The notes: generated from the sequence alone by a model not told the origin. A stretch of DNA of 64,000 nucleotides from an uncultured Clostridia bacterium (GCA_934230325.1 CAKQEP010000001.1:1-64000), one strand, 5' to 3'. Numbered from the stretch's first letter, positions 43,484-53,877 are shown. Made by a program: numbers and translations.

Positions 43484-44638
43484 TTATATTATTATTGTTT
43501 CAATGTCTGCAAGTGCGTTTTGCACCAAAGTATCTACATCGAGAGCCGATTCTACTTCTAAAACTCTGGATAATTTTGGTCGAGTAACGGGATTTTTGGG
43601 CAAAAATATGGTGCAACAATCTTCGTAAGGCAGAATTGAAGTTTCAAAAGTACCGATTTTTTGCGATATTTCTATAATTTCGTCCTTATCAAATCCGATA
43701 AGCGGCCTTAAAACAGGATATTTTGCAACGGAATTTGTCGAAGTGATGCTTTCAATGGTTTGGCTTGCAACTTGTCCAAGACTCTCACCCGTAATAATTG
43801 CGCTACATCTGTATCTATCGCACATTTTGTTGGCAATTCTCATCATAAAGCGACGCATTATCGATATCATAAAGTTTTCCGGACATTTTTCGTGTATTTG
43901 CGTCTGAATTTCGGTAAAAGAAACGATATCTACCGTAAGATGTATGCAGTATTTTTTTAAAATCTTTGCCAAAGTAAGCACTTTTTCTTTCGCTGCGGCG
44001 CTCGTATACGGATAACTTGCAAAATGCAACGCTCTTATCGACATTCCTCTTTTTGCCATCATATAACATGCGACGGGACTATCGATTCCACCGGAAATCA
44101 GTAAAAGTCCTTTGCCGCCAACGCCAACGGGCATACCGTTGACGGCTTTTATCGTATTGCAAAAAACAAGCGCCTTGTTACCTTCTCTTATGTCGATATG
44201 AATCGTTTGTTCCGGATTGTGTACGTCGACGGTCATTGCGGGATAATCGGTCAAAAACTTATACCCGATTTCCGAAGATATCGTATAACTGTCATATTTA
44301 AAAGTCTTATCTGCGCGATGAGTTTCTATTTTAAACGAGCCTGATTTTTTGTCCGTAATAAGTTTTGCGGCGTTATAAATATCCGTTAAATCAGCTTCCG
44401 TTTCATATGCAAGACTTAAAGAATGAACGCCAAAAACGCATCTGATTTGTTCTTTAAACCACTCAACCGAGTCACTATCAAAATCACTTACCAAATATCT
44501 TCCGCTTGTTTTTGTAAATGTATATTCTTTCCCGCGTAACGCATGTTTAATATTGTTTATTAAGGTGTTTTCAAAAAAGCCTCTGTTTGCGCCTTTAAGA
44601 AATATTTCGCTGTATCTGATTATTATTACTTGCTTCAT
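43484..44638 (-). CDS. thiI: tRNA sulfurtransferase ThiI
   Basis: A 384-residue enzyme making 4-thiouridine at tRNA position 8 and supplying sulfur for thiamine. It has a ferredoxin-like and THUMP domain (~1-165) and a PP-loop ATP-binding domain with SGGIDSPVACYMM. The C-terminal rhodanese domain of the E. coli enzyme is absent, as in Firmicutes, where a dedicated cysteine desulfurase delivers sulfur. That partner is the gene immediately upstream, overlapping by 4 bases. Confidence 0.95.
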   Translation of the reverse strand: MKQVIIIRYSEIFLKGANRGFFENTLINNIKHALRGKEYTFTKTSGRYLVSDFDSDSVEWFKEQIRCVFGVHSLSLAYETEADLTDIYNAAKLITDKKSGSFKIETHRADKTFKYDSYTISSEIGYKFLTDYPAMTVDVHNPEQTIHIDIREGNKALVFCNTIKAVNGMPVGVGGKGLLLISGGIDSPVACYMMAKRGMSIRALHFASYPYTSAAAKEKVLTLAKILKKYCIHLTVDIVSFTEIQTQIHEKCPENFMISIMRRFMMRIANKMCDRYRCSAIITGESLGQVASQTIESITSTNSVAKYPVLRPLIGFDKDEIIEISQKIGTFETSILPYEDCCTIFLPKNPVTRPKLSRVLEVESALDVDTLVQNALADIETIII

Positions 44639-45780
44639 CTTGTGCTCCCCATAGTTTGTCTTAATTTAGAGATATTATCAGTTAAAGCCGATGCAAATTC
44701 GTCAACTTCCTTCTGCGTGGTAAATTTATCAAAACTTATCCTAACCATGCCTTCTCTGTATTCCGCAGGAATATTTAAAGCGGAAATTATTCTGTTAACT
44801 TTGTTTTTGCTACTGCATGCGCTTCCGGTACCAAAAACAAATCCGCTTGACTCGAGCATATGCAACAAAACTTCTGTTTTAATACCCGAAAATAGCAACG
44901 TTAAGATGGCAGGATTACCGTTTTTAGGCGTTGAAACGATATAATTATCGATATTTTGTTGTACTATTTTTAAAATAGTATCCTTGAAAACGGCGTATTT
45001 TGTTGTATTGTTATCTAAATTGCTTATATGGTCGGATAGCGCTGCGCTAAACGCCATTATATTAGCTACGTTTTCCGTTCCTGACCTCAATCCTCTTTCT
45101 TGACCACCGCCAATTATATACGGTGTAAATCTAACGCCTTGTTTGCAATATAAAACTCCTATTCCTTTGGGAGCATTTATCTTGTGTCCGCTACACGTGT
45201 AAAAATCAACGCCGAGATTTTTTAAATTTACGTTGATTTTTCCTGTTGCTTGTACTCCGTCGCAAATAAAAATGCATTTTGGGTTTATTTCTTTGGCAAC
45301 TCGACAAAGATTTTTAATGTCGTTTATACTCCCTGTTTCATTGTTGGAATGCATTAAACAAACGAATTGAGTGTCTTGGTCAATTAGTTTTGCGAGTTCT
45401 TCCGGTGTGGTTGTTCCGTCAGAACTTGTTTTTGTAAAACGAACGTCGATTCCTTTGCTTTTTAATGCGGTTGCGACATTGTATACGGCGGCATGTTCAA
45501 CCTTGCTCGTCACAATGTTTCCTTTAAAACTTTTTAGCGCGCCAAACATTGCCGCATTGTCGCTTTCTGTTCCGCAAGAAGTAAAAATAATTTCGCTCGG
45601 TTCTGCCCCGAGTAAATTTGCAACGTTTTCTCTTGCTAATGCGATGTCTTTTGCGACGTCGGTAGAATAACGGCTCAGTGCTGACGGATTGTAATACATT
45701 TCCGTATTATATTTTTCTATTATCGGTAACAACGCGGGATCGAGCCGTGTCGTTGCCGCATTATCAAAATATTTAACCAT
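44635..45780 (-). CDS. Cysteine desulfurase (NifS/IscS family) paired with ThiI
   Basis: A 381-residue PLP enzyme. The PLP lysine is K200 (CSGHKINAPKG) and the persulfide cysteine C322 (GTGSACSSK). Translational coupling to thiI (ATGA overlap) indicates that it is the sulfur donor for 4-thiouridine formation, like NifZ in Bacillus, and not the general Fe-S cluster enzyme. It carries a perfect copy of the 19-bp palindrome at 44962-44980. Confidence 0.93.
   Translation of the reverse strand: MVKYFDNAATTRLDPALLPIIEKYNTEMYYNPSALSRYSTDVAKDIALARENVANLLGAEPSEIIFTSCGTESDNAAMFGALKSFKGNIVTSKVEHAAVYNVATALKSKGIDVRFTKTSSDGTTTPEELAKLIDQDTQFVCLMHSNNETGSINDIKNLCRVAKEINPKCIFICDGVQATGKINVNLKNLGVDFYTCSGHKINAPKGIGVLYCKQGVRFTPYIIGGGQERGLRSGTENVANIMAFSAALSDHISNLDNNTTKYAVFKDTILKIVQQNIDNYIVSTPKNGNPAILTLLFSGIKTEVLLHMLESSGFVFGTGSACSSKNKVNRIISALNIPAEYREGMVRISFDKFTTQKEVDEFASALTDNISKLRQTMGSTR
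44962..44980. repeat. Dispersed 19-bp palindrome, copy in the cysteine desulfurase gene
   Basis: TACTAT-TTTTAAA-ATAGTA, within the thiI-linked desulfurase gene. Confidence 0.6.
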
Positions 45781-45793
45781 TTATAATATGTCC

Positions 45794-48160
45794 TTACTTT
45801 AACTTTAGTATTGTGACTCCGCCGTCTCCTTCGTTGTATGCGCCGAGCCTGTATTCTTTTACGTTTTTGTTTGTTTTTAGGTAAGCGTGCACTGCGTTTT
45901 TAAGTTTTCCCGTGCCGCGTCCGTGTATTACTCTTATCTCTTCTGCGCCGCGCATAACGGCTTCGTCCAAATACTTGTCGAGATTTGCAATTCCTTCGTC
46001 CGTTGTTTGTCCGATAAGATTGATTTCATAACTAAAAGTACCCGTCCTTAATTTTGTAAGCGGTACGGTTTGTTTTTTTATCGTCGTATTCTCGGCGGTA
46101 TCAACAAAACTATAGGCTTCGCCTTGCTTGATTTGAGCGGTTATATTGTTAAATTTAACGGTAACTTTGCCATGTTTGCCGATGTCGCATACTACCGCTA
46201 CGGTTTTTAGTCGTTTGACGTAAACTTTATCGCCGATTTTGAGTGTGGATAAATCGATCGGTTGACCTTCAAAAAAAGTATCTTCTTTGTTTTCGACGTC
46301 ATATTTTTGCGAGTCGAGTTTTTTTATGATTGAGCGCGCCTCAAACAAAGGTTTTTCTTGCAAATTTTGCGCCTTGATAATTCCTTTTAGTTGACCTATG
46401 AGTTCCTCCGCCTCAATTTTAGCGTTTGAAACAATACGTTTTGCTTCGGTTTTGCTGTTGGTCAGTAATTTATCTCTTTCTTGTTGCAATAGTTTGTTTT
46501 GATTTTTTGCTTTCTGCAATTCGATTTGAGTTTGCTCGCGCATTTGTTTGAGATTTTCTATTTGGTCTTCGTAATTTCTGCGAAGTTTTTCGGCGTTGAT
46601 TATTACTGCGTCAAAATCTTTTTTGTCTTGAGATACGTTTGCCAGCGCAGTATCGATAATCGATTGCGGCAATCCGAGTCGTTTTGCAATTTCTATGGCA
46701 TTACTACTACACGGAACGCCCATAATCAACCGATAAGTAGGTTCAAAAGTTTGCGGATCAAACTCCATACCGGCGCACATTACCCCCGCCGTCGTGATTG
46801 AATACTCTTTAATCTTTCCAAAATGCGTCGTAATAATAGATTGCGCTCCGAGATTGAGTAGGTATTCGCACACCGCAAGAGCGATTGCGCTACCTTCTAT
46901 CGGTTCTGTGCCTGCTCCTAATTCGTCCAACAAGACAAGGCTGTTTGCGGTTGCTTTTTTGATAATGTCATTTATGTTTTTAATATGACTGCTAAAAGTG
47001 CTGAGATTTTGCTGAATACTTTGCTCGTCGCCTATATCGCAAAAAACGTCGTCATAAAGATTTATCTTTGTATCTTCGTCGGCGGGAATAAAAATGCCGC
47101 TATAAGACATAAGACACAGCAAACCTATAGTTTTAAGCGCAACCGTTTTACCGCCGGTATTTGGTCCTGTTACGATAATCTGTCTGTTTTGTCTGTCGGA
47201 TTTTATATTAAGCGGAACGGCTTTTGATTGATTAAGCAACGGGTGACGTCCGTTGTGTATTTGCAACACGCCTTTAGTGTTTATCTGCGGCAAAACGCAC
47301 TTGTATTTTATCCCAAAAAGCGCTTTTGCATAAACAGAATCGATGTAAGCGATTATGTTTTGATTTTTTAACAATAAATCGCTTATCAATCCGATTTTTT
47401 GTGTAAAATCAGCCATTATTCTGTTTATTTCAGCACGCTCGGCAAGTAGCAATTCTTTTAATTTGTTGTTGAGATTGACAACTCCAACGGGCTCGATAAA
47501 CAAAGTAGAACCCGACGCCGATTGATCGTGAATAAGACCTTGTATATTGTTTTTGTATTCCGTTTTTACAGGTAAAACGTATCTGTTGTTGCGTAGCGTC
47601 ACGATAGAATCCTGTAAATATTTGGACATTGTAGAAGATTTTGTTATATCGTTAAGTTTTTCTTTTATATCGGCGTTGGCGCGCTTGATTTTTTGACGAA
47701 TATCAAATAATTCTGCGCTTGCATTATCAGCCATTTCATCATCGTTTAGTATTGCGGCGTCGATGCTGTCTTCTAATTGTTTGTTAAAATACAGTCCGTT
47801 TGCTATATCTGCGAGATAAACGAGATTGTCGACGGGCGCATTAAACAAGGTATTATGAGATAAACGAGAAGTGCGCAACAATCGCATAACCGACAAAGCT
47901 TCTCTAAAAGACAAAACGGAAAGAATTTTTGCTTTTTGCGCGCATTCGGTCACGTCGTCAAAATTAAATACGGGATAAACGTTGTAATTTATCAATTGTA
48001 ACGCTTCGTTTGTTTCGTTGAGTAATTTATTTATTTCTGCGACGTCAAAAGCGGGCAAAAGATTAGCAATTTTTTCTTTTGCCGTGACGCTTACCGCAAA
48101 GTTTTCTATCAACTTTAATACGGATTGATATTCTAATTTATTAAGCGATTTTTTATCCAT
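45794..48160 (-). CDS. mutS2: Endonuclease MutS2
   Basis: A 788-residue MutS paralogue lacking the mismatch-recognition domain. ATPase Walker A is GPNTGGKTVALKT, followed by LLDELGAGTEP. A long coiled coil, a KOW-like region and a C-terminal Smr nuclease domain (RVIHGRGTGKLKNAV) follow. In Bacillus the protein acts in collided-ribosome rescue; in others it suppresses recombination. The start codon shares one base with the upstream stop (TGATG). Confidence 0.95.
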   Translation of the reverse strand: MDKKSLNKLEYQSVLKLIENFAVSVTAKEKIANLLPAFDVAEINKLLNETNEALQLINYNVYPVFNFDDVTECAQKAKILSVLSFREALSVMRLLRTSRLSHNTLFNAPVDNLVYLADIANGLYFNKQLEDSIDAAILNDDEMADNASAELFDIRQKIKRANADIKEKLNDITKSSTMSKYLQDSIVTLRNNRYVLPVKTEYKNNIQGLIHDQSASGSTLFIEPVGVVNLNNKLKELLLAERAEINRIMADFTQKIGLISDLLLKNQNIIAYIDSVYAKALFGIKYKCVLPQINTKGVLQIHNGRHPLLNQSKAVPLNIKSDRQNRQIIVTGPNTGGKTVALKTIGLLCLMSYSGIFIPADEDTKINLYDDVFCDIGDEQSIQQNLSTFSSHIKNINDIIKKATANSLVLLDELGAGTEPIEGSAIALAVCEYLLNLGAQSIITTHFGKIKEYSITTAGVMCAGMEFDPQTFEPTYRLIMGVPCSSNAIEIAKRLGLPQSIIDTALANVSQDKKDFDAVIINAEKLRRNYEDQIENLKQMREQTQIELQKAKNQNKLLQQERDKLLTNSKTEAKRIVSNAKIEAEELIGQLKGIIKAQNLQEKPLFEARSIIKKLDSQKYDVENKEDTFFEGQPIDLSTLKIGDKVYVKRLKTVAVVCDIGKHGKVTVKFNNITAQIKQGEAYSFVDTAENTTIKKQTVPLTKLRTGTFSYEINLIGQTTDEGIANLDKYLDEAVMRGAEEIRVIHGRGTGKLKNAVHAYLKTNKNVKEYRLGAYNEGDGGVTILKLK

Positions 48161-50469
48161 CAGTTTACTTTTTTTACGAGTCGGCCTGTCGTGTGCAAAG
48201 CAGAAACGTAATCGTCTTTTATACCTTTATTTAGCAAACAATAATGTTTGTAAGTTTTTTCGGCAATGTTTTTGTTTGGCGCAAGCATAAAATTTCCACA
48301 ACAATCAATTTTATCCGCAGCCGATAACGGTAAACAATTGTAAACTTCCCAGTAACATTTTGCAAGTTTTTTGCGTTTTAAAACAAACGAGCGCCCCGTT
48401 TTATCGGTATAAGTAATATCGCCGTTATATTTGCAACGAGTGCAATCGCAATCGTAATTCACCTGAACGGGACAATTTGCAAGCGTCATAAGTGTTATTT
48501 GCCCATCGCAAAACAGATAGCCGTTTTTATCTGAAAAATTGCGCGTTTCGTTTATTGTCAATTCCTTACTATAAACAAATCCGTCATAAAGTTCAGCGCA
48601 CAATTCTTTTAGGGTTTTTAAGGCATAATCGTTAAAAATATTCAGTCCCAACCCGCAAATAATCTTTAAATTACGTTGTTTTGCATACGAAACGGCATAA
48701 AGATTGTTTGCTATTACACCTTTAAATATGCCGCTATCTATCAGTTTGTCGATAACTTTTAAATCGTCGCTTGTAGCAAAAGAAGGCAAATCGAGATAAT
48801 AAGTTGCTCCGACAGTAGTTTTTGTTAAATCAACACGACAATAATCGTCGGGTTTTAATACAAGGATTGTGTTATCGCTAATATCATAATCGACGGTTAG
48901 AGAATCGACGTAAAGCAATATTTTGTTCTCGCTTTCCTTTTGGGTTGCGGATACTTTGGTAATGCTCGATTCTGCGTTAAGCAATCGTTTTTGTATTTTG
49001 TTTGCGTTGTATTCTGAGAGTATTTTTTCGGTAAGTTTTTGCAAACAGTTGCGTCGTAATTCGTTAAGCGAGGAAACGGGAATAAAATTTCCATCATTTT
49101 TAACTACTATTTTAGTAATAGTATAGTATGTATTGCCCGTTTTTGATATTTGCTTAATTATATCGGCATCGGAAGTAGGTCGATTTTCGGCAATTTCTGC
49201 TTTTTTGTCGCTTTTGAACGTACAACTTATATTACCGTATTTCAACGTCAAAATCGGATAATCCCCTTTGTTTGCGACAAACTCTGCGGATATATCAAGT
49301 TTTTTGCTGAAATCGTCAAGTTGTTTAATTTGAGCGGCTGAGGTGGTCAAATATGCTTCGTCATCGACCTGCGCTTGCCCGCTAATTGAGATTTTTGTCA
49401 ATTTGTTTTGTGACGATATCAGCGCGACAGCGTTTGCCACTTCTTGTTGATTGCGTATTATTTTAAAAGCATCTCCGTCGTGCAAAAGATAATTACTTTG
49501 TATAAACCATTCCTTGCCTTTTTTCTGCAATACTCCTACTCGCAAGCCTTTGTGTCCCTGTATATAAGGATAAATTATATTGCAATTGTTGTTAAGATAG
49601 CCGTTGGTATAGTCGCCGCGATTATAAATCTTTTTAAGTTGTTCAATTTGTTTGTCGTCTACCTTAAAATCGTTGTCAATTACTTCTCTATACGACTTGA
49701 CCGCTTGCGCAACGTATTGAGGACGGCGATTTCTTCCTTCTATTTTTAGTATAGAAACGCCCGCGTCGGAAAGTTTTTTTATATTTCTGATGTTGCAAAG
49801 GTCTTTTGCGGATAACAAATAACCGCTTTTTAGTTTTAAGCCGTTTTGGTCGGCAGAGATATATTTCTGTCTGCACGGTTGAGCGCAAAGTCCTCTGTTG
49901 CCGCTGTTGGCGTCAATCATCGAAGAAAAATAACATTGTCCCGATATACAAACACATAATGCGCCGTGCAAAAAGGCTTCGAGATTTATGTCGACCTTTT
50001 TGTGAATATCGGTAATTTCCGCAAGAGAAGTTTCGCGCGACAGTACGACGGTATCGCAACCGAGTTGTTTTGCAATATCAGCGCCGAGCGCATTGTGGAT
50101 ATTCTGTTGCGTACTCATAGTTACGCAAATGTCGGGCACGATTGCTTTTAAAAGTCCAAGCAATCCCAAATCGGTGACGATAAGAGCGTCGACGTTTGCT
50201 TGATAACAAAACGTTGCCATTTTTAAGGCGTCTTCTATCTCGTCGTTTTTTAACGACGTGTTTATCGTCACGTAAACTTTTACGCCAAAGACGTGACAAT
50301 AATCAACCCATTCTTTAAGATTAGATTGATTAAAATTGTCCGCTTTCATTCTGGCGTTAAATTTGTCAAGACCAAAGTATACTGCGTCTGCGCCAAACTT
50401 GACTGCGCACTCAAGCGCGGCAGGACTGCCCGCAGGCGCAAGTATCATAGGCTTATCTGAGTTTTGCAC
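48160..50469 (-). CDS. U32 family peptidase-like protein, RlhA/YdcP type
   Basis: A 769-residue member of the U32 group with an N-terminal TIM-barrel-like domain (ILAPAGSPAALECAVKFGADAVYFG), the U32 cysteine signature ALCVCISGQC...S...NRGLCAQPCR (likely an Fe-S site), a DUF3656-type middle region and a second cysteine cluster near the end (CDCTRC). Relatives such as RlhA and TrhP carry out hydroxylation of rRNA or tRNA, so RNA modification is more likely than proteolysis. The start is GTG at 50469 with AGAGG upstream; the ATG at 50448 is an alternative. It contains a 19-bp palindrome copy at 49105-49123. Confidence 0.85.
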   Translation of the reverse strand: MQNSDKPMILAPAGSPAALECAVKFGADAVYFGLDKFNARMKADNFNQSNLKEWVDYCHVFGVKVYVTINTSLKNDEIEDALKMATFCYQANVDALIVTDLGLLGLLKAIVPDICVTMSTQQNIHNALGADIAKQLGCDTVVLSRETSLAEITDIHKKVDINLEAFLHGALCVCISGQCYFSSMIDANSGNRGLCAQPCRQKYISADQNGLKLKSGYLLSAKDLCNIRNIKKLSDAGVSILKIEGRNRRPQYVAQAVKSYREVIDNDFKVDDKQIEQLKKIYNRGDYTNGYLNNNCNIIYPYIQGHKGLRVGVLQKKGKEWFIQSNYLLHDGDAFKIIRNQQEVANAVALISSQNKLTKISISGQAQVDDEAYLTTSAAQIKQLDDFSKKLDISAEFVANKGDYPILTLKYGNISCTFKSDKKAEIAENRPTSDADIIKQISKTGNTYYTITKIVVKNDGNFIPVSSLNELRRNCLQKLTEKILSEYNANKIQKRLLNAESSITKVSATQKESENKILLYVDSLTVDYDISDNTILVLKPDDYCRVDLTKTTVGATYYLDLPSFATSDDLKVIDKLIDSGIFKGVIANNLYAVSYAKQRNLKIICGLGLNIFNDYALKTLKELCAELYDGFVYSKELTINETRNFSDKNGYLFCDGQITLMTLANCPVQVNYDCDCTRCKYNGDITYTDKTGRSFVLKRKKLAKCYWEVYNCLPLSAADKIDCCGNFMLAPNKNIAEKTYKHYCLLNKGIKDDYVSALHTTGRLVKKVN
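49105..49123. repeat. Dispersed 19-bp palindrome, copy in the U32 gene
   Basis: TACTAT-TTTAGTA-ATAGTA, within the U32 family gene. Confidence 0.6.
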
Positions 50470-52831
50470 CGAATTTTTCCTCTGTAGATTTAAGTATGCG
50501 TTTAATTTGCGGCTCGATATCTTTATCGGTAAGAGTGCGGTTTGACACTCTGAATTTTACAGAAAGCGCAACGCTTTTTTTATCTGCCGCAATTTGTTGT
50601 CCTTCGTACACGTCAAATAGTTGTACCGATTCGCAAAGTTTAGAAGTTTCTTTTATGCAGTCGATTATATCCTTGACGGCAACGGATTTGTCAACTACCA
50701 AAGCCAAATCTCTGTCCACCGAAGGCAATTTTGGTATCGGTTTGTATTTTTGACGCATATTTTTGTGTTTTAGCAACAACTCGATATTCAATTCGCAAAG
50801 AAAAGTTTTTTGCGTTAAATCAAAGTTTTTTGCAATTGTCGGGTGCAATTCTCCCAAGCACCCTATGCAATCGTCATCAACAATAATATCCGCAGAAATT
50901 CCGGTGTGCAAAAACTCCTCTTTTCCTCTGACGAAATTTGCCTCGACGCCAAATTTTTTAAACACTTGCTGGATATCGGACTTAAGCGCATAAAAGTCAT
51001 CGGCAGTATTTATCATGCAAAGTTTATATTCTTCTATAGGCGCGACATCGTTTTCCGTCGGCAAAAATACTTTTGATACTTCAAATAATCTCAAATCCGA
51101 GTTTTTTCTGCTTTGATTTGTTGCCGCAACTTCCAACAAACTCGGCGCAATAGAATTGCGTAAATAAGCGTATTCTTCTCCTAACGGGTTGAGTATTTTT
51201 ACGTTGTCGTTCATATTAGCGTCGGAAGTGACTGCAAACTTATTATTTAAAAGTTTTCCGCAAAAACTGTAAGTGATACATTGATTGTATCCTATACCGC
51301 TCAACGTAGTTTGAATCGTTTGCAAAGCGTTTTGATGTTGGTTTTCCATCGGCGCGGTAACGGTTGCAGACGCAAGTAAAGTAGAACGTATGTTATCGTA
51401 TCCGTATACTCGGATAATTTCCTCTATAATATCGCAATCACGCAACAAATCCCCTCTATAAGGTGGAATTTTGCAAATAACTTTGCCTTCTACTATTGCC
51501 GTATCGATATCGAGATTGGAAAGTATTTTAAGAACGGTTTCTTTGGGAATATCGATTCCGAGCAAATTTTTTATGCGCGAAAAATCGAAAGAAAGCAATT
51601 TCGGTTTAAATGTTTTTTCCGTTATGGCAATACGACCGTTTGTGATTGTTCCGCAATCGAGTTGTTGTATCAAGTGCAACGCGCGAGAAAGCGCCAAATC
51701 TGCCGTAAAAGCGTCTACGCCTTTTTCAAAACGAGCGGAACTGTCGGAACGCAAAGCCAACGCACGGCTTGTACGGCGAATATTTTCTCTGACAAACTCG
51801 GCAGATTCAAACATAACCGCTTTTGTCGTGGATTTTATCCCACTGTTTTGACCGCCCATTATTCCGGCAATACCGACGGGCTTGTTTTTGTCGGCTATTA
51901 CTAACATAGTATTATCGAGTTTGTATTCCTTGTTGTCAAACGGAACTATTTTTTCGCCGTTTTCAGCGCATCTGACAATAATATGCTTATCATTGATATC
52001 AGCGTAATCGAATGCATGCATCGGTTGTCCGACTTCCAACAAAACGTAATTTGTAATATCGACGATATTGTTTATGCTGTTAAGTCCGCATGCGGCAAGT
52101 CTGCGACTCAACCACAAAGGCGATTTTTGTATTTTGACATCGGTGACTCCCTGCATAAAATATGCGGGGCAAAGTTGATTGTCAAGCACGTCAACGTTGA
52201 CGAGTTTGTTTGTTTCTGCACCGTCCGCAATAAAAGAAACGTCGAGCGGCTTGACTTTTTTGCCCAACGCAACCGCGACTTCTCTTGCCAAACCGTATAT
52301 GCTGTTGCAATCGGGGCGATTAAAGGTCACGGCAAAATCAAGTACCCAATCGTTTAATTCGAGTACGTCAATCATATTTGTGCCGATTGTTTCGGCATCA
52401 TTTAAAATAAGAACGCCGTCGATTTCCGCGTCGGGATAAAAAGCATTATTTATGCCCAATTCCGCCCCGCCGCAAAACATACCGTTGCTGGGCAAACCTC
52501 TCAACTTGCCGTTTTTAATTATCGTGCCGTCTGCAAGTCGCGCGCCGTTTAGCGATACGGGAACTTTTGCGCCCACAAAAACGTTTGTAGCCGCAGTAAT
52601 AATTTGTATGAGTTCCGTTTGTCCGACGTCGACTTGGCAAACCTGAAGTTTATCGGCGTCGGGGTGCTTTTCCATTTTGATTATTTTGCCGACGACAACG
52701 TTTGTAAACTTATCGCCCAAATAAATCTTGTCCTCAATTTCAAAGCCGATAGAAACCATTTTTTCGCAAAGAGTATCGATATCTACGTCGATATCCACAA
52801 AATCTTTCAACCAACTAATAAGCGCTTTCAT
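50453..52831 (-). CDS. pheT: Phenylalanyl-tRNA synthetase beta subunit
   Basis: A 792-residue subunit of the alpha2beta2 enzyme. It has an EMAP/tRNA-binding domain (~40-150), B3/B4 editing domain, B5, the catalytic-like core and a C-terminal anticodon-binding FDX-ACB domain (LPSVDRDLALVVDKSV). The start is the ATG at 52831 behind GGAGGA, one base after the pheS stop; a longer frame from 52852 lies within pheS and is rejected. Confidence 0.97.
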   Translation of the reverse strand: MKALISWLKDFVDIDVDIDTLCEKMVSIGFEIEDKIYLGDKFTNVVVGKIIKMEKHPDADKLQVCQVDVGQTELIQIITAATNVFVGAKVPVSLNGARLADGTIIKNGKLRGLPSNGMFCGGAELGINNAFYPDAEIDGVLILNDAETIGTNMIDVLELNDWVLDFAVTFNRPDCNSIYGLAREVAVALGKKVKPLDVSFIADGAETNKLVNVDVLDNQLCPAYFMQGVTDVKIQKSPLWLSRRLAACGLNSINNIVDITNYVLLEVGQPMHAFDYADINDKHIIVRCAENGEKIVPFDNKEYKLDNTMLVIADKNKPVGIAGIMGGQNSGIKSTTKAVMFESAEFVRENIRRTSRALALRSDSSARFEKGVDAFTADLALSRALHLIQQLDCGTITNGRIAITEKTFKPKLLSFDFSRIKNLLGIDIPKETVLKILSNLDIDTAIVEGKVICKIPPYRGDLLRDCDIIEEIIRVYGYDNIRSTLLASATVTAPMENQHQNALQTIQTTLSGIGYNQCITYSFCGKLLNNKFAVTSDANMNDNVKILNPLGEEYAYLRNSIAPSLLEVAATNQSRKNSDLRLFEVSKVFLPTENDVAPIEEYKLCMINTADDFYALKSDIQQVFKKFGVEANFVRGKEEFLHTGISADIIVDDDCIGCLGELHPTIAKNFDLTQKTFLCELNIELLLKHKNMRQKYKPIPKLPSVDRDLALVVDKSVAVKDIIDCIKETSKLCESVQLFDVYEGQQIAADKKSVALSVKFRVSNRTLTDKDIEPQIKRILKSTEEKFGAKLR

Positions 52832-52832
52832 A

Positions 52833-53864
52833 TCAGTCCTCCGCCTTGTCAAATTGTTTTAAAAAGTTTACGTCGTTTTCAAAAAAGAGTCGAATATCGG
52901 GTATGCCGTATTTAATTATTGCAAACCGCTCTAAACCGAATCCGAACGCATATCCGTTGTAAACGTTGCTGTCTATACCGCAATTTTCAAGAACAAACGG
53001 GTGTACCATTCCCGCGCCCAACACTTCTATCCAGCCAGTACCCTTGCAAAGAGAACAACCTTTGCCGTGACAGGCGGAGCAAGTAAGATCAACTTCTACG
53101 CTCGGCTCGGTAAAAGGAAAATACGACGGTCTGAAACGTACTTTTGTGTCCGCGTCAAAGAGTTTTTGCGCAAGAGTTTCCAACGTACCTTTTAGGTCGC
53201 ACAGAGTGAGGTTTTTGTCTACGACAAGTCCTTCTATTTGGTGAAACATAGGCGAATGCGACGCGTCGCTGTCCGGTCTGTAAACTTTACCGGGACACAC
53301 GATTTTAAGCGGCGGCTTTTGCGTTTGCATTACTCTCGCTTGATTTGGAGAAGTATGCGTGCGCAACAACAATTCTTTCCCTAAAAAAAACGTATCCTGC
53401 ATATCCCTTGCGGGGTGGTCGGAAGGAATATTGAGCGCTTTAAAATTGTAGTAATCGGTTTCGGCTTCCGGCCCTTCTTTTACGGAAAAACCCAAACCTT
53501 TAAAAATTTCGATAATTTGATTTTGAATCAATTGAACGGGGTGCAATGTCCCCGTCGGAACGTGTTCCTTATCGATTGTTATGTCGATACTTTCTTTAGC
53601 GAGTTTTTGCTCTGTAAGTTTTTTGTTGAGTGCGTCTTTTGCTTGCTCCCAGTTGCTTTCGAGTTTTGTTTTATAACTATTAAGCAATGCGCCTGCAGTT
53701 GGACGCTGTTCTTGCGGTAAATCCTTCAACCCTTTAAGAAGCGACGTCATTTCGCCGTTTTTGCCAAAAAACAACGTTTTGATGTTTTGAAGCGCTTCCG
53801 GAGTCTTACATTCTTTTAGTTGCTCGGTAAAATGCTGCGCGATTTGTTTGATTTTGTTTTCCAT
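52833..53864 (-). CDS. pheS: Phenylalanyl-tRNA synthetase alpha subunit
   Basis: A 343-residue class II catalytic subunit. It has an N-terminal coiled coil and then motif 2 (FHQIEGLVVD) and motif 3 (GFGLERFAIIKYG). A CxxC...CxxC zinc-like insert (CSACHGKGCSLCKGTGW) is present near residues 260-275. ACGGAG precedes the ATG. It is the first gene after the T-box leader, so its expression should rise when uncharged tRNA-Phe accumulates. Confidence 0.97.
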   Translation of the reverse strand: MENKIKQIAQHFTEQLKECKTPEALQNIKTLFFGKNGEMTSLLKGLKDLPQEQRPTAGALLNSYKTKLESNWEQAKDALNKKLTEQKLAKESIDITIDKEHVPTGTLHPVQLIQNQIIEIFKGLGFSVKEGPEAETDYYNFKALNIPSDHPARDMQDTFFLGKELLLRTHTSPNQARVMQTQKPPLKIVCPGKVYRPDSDASHSPMFHQIEGLVVDKNLTLCDLKGTLETLAQKLFDADTKVRFRPSYFPFTEPSVEVDLTCSACHGKGCSLCKGTGWIEVLGAGMVHPFVLENCGIDSNVYNGYAFGFGLERFAIIKYGIPDIRLFFENDVNFLKQFDKAED

Positions 53865-53877
53865 AAAAATACTCCGT

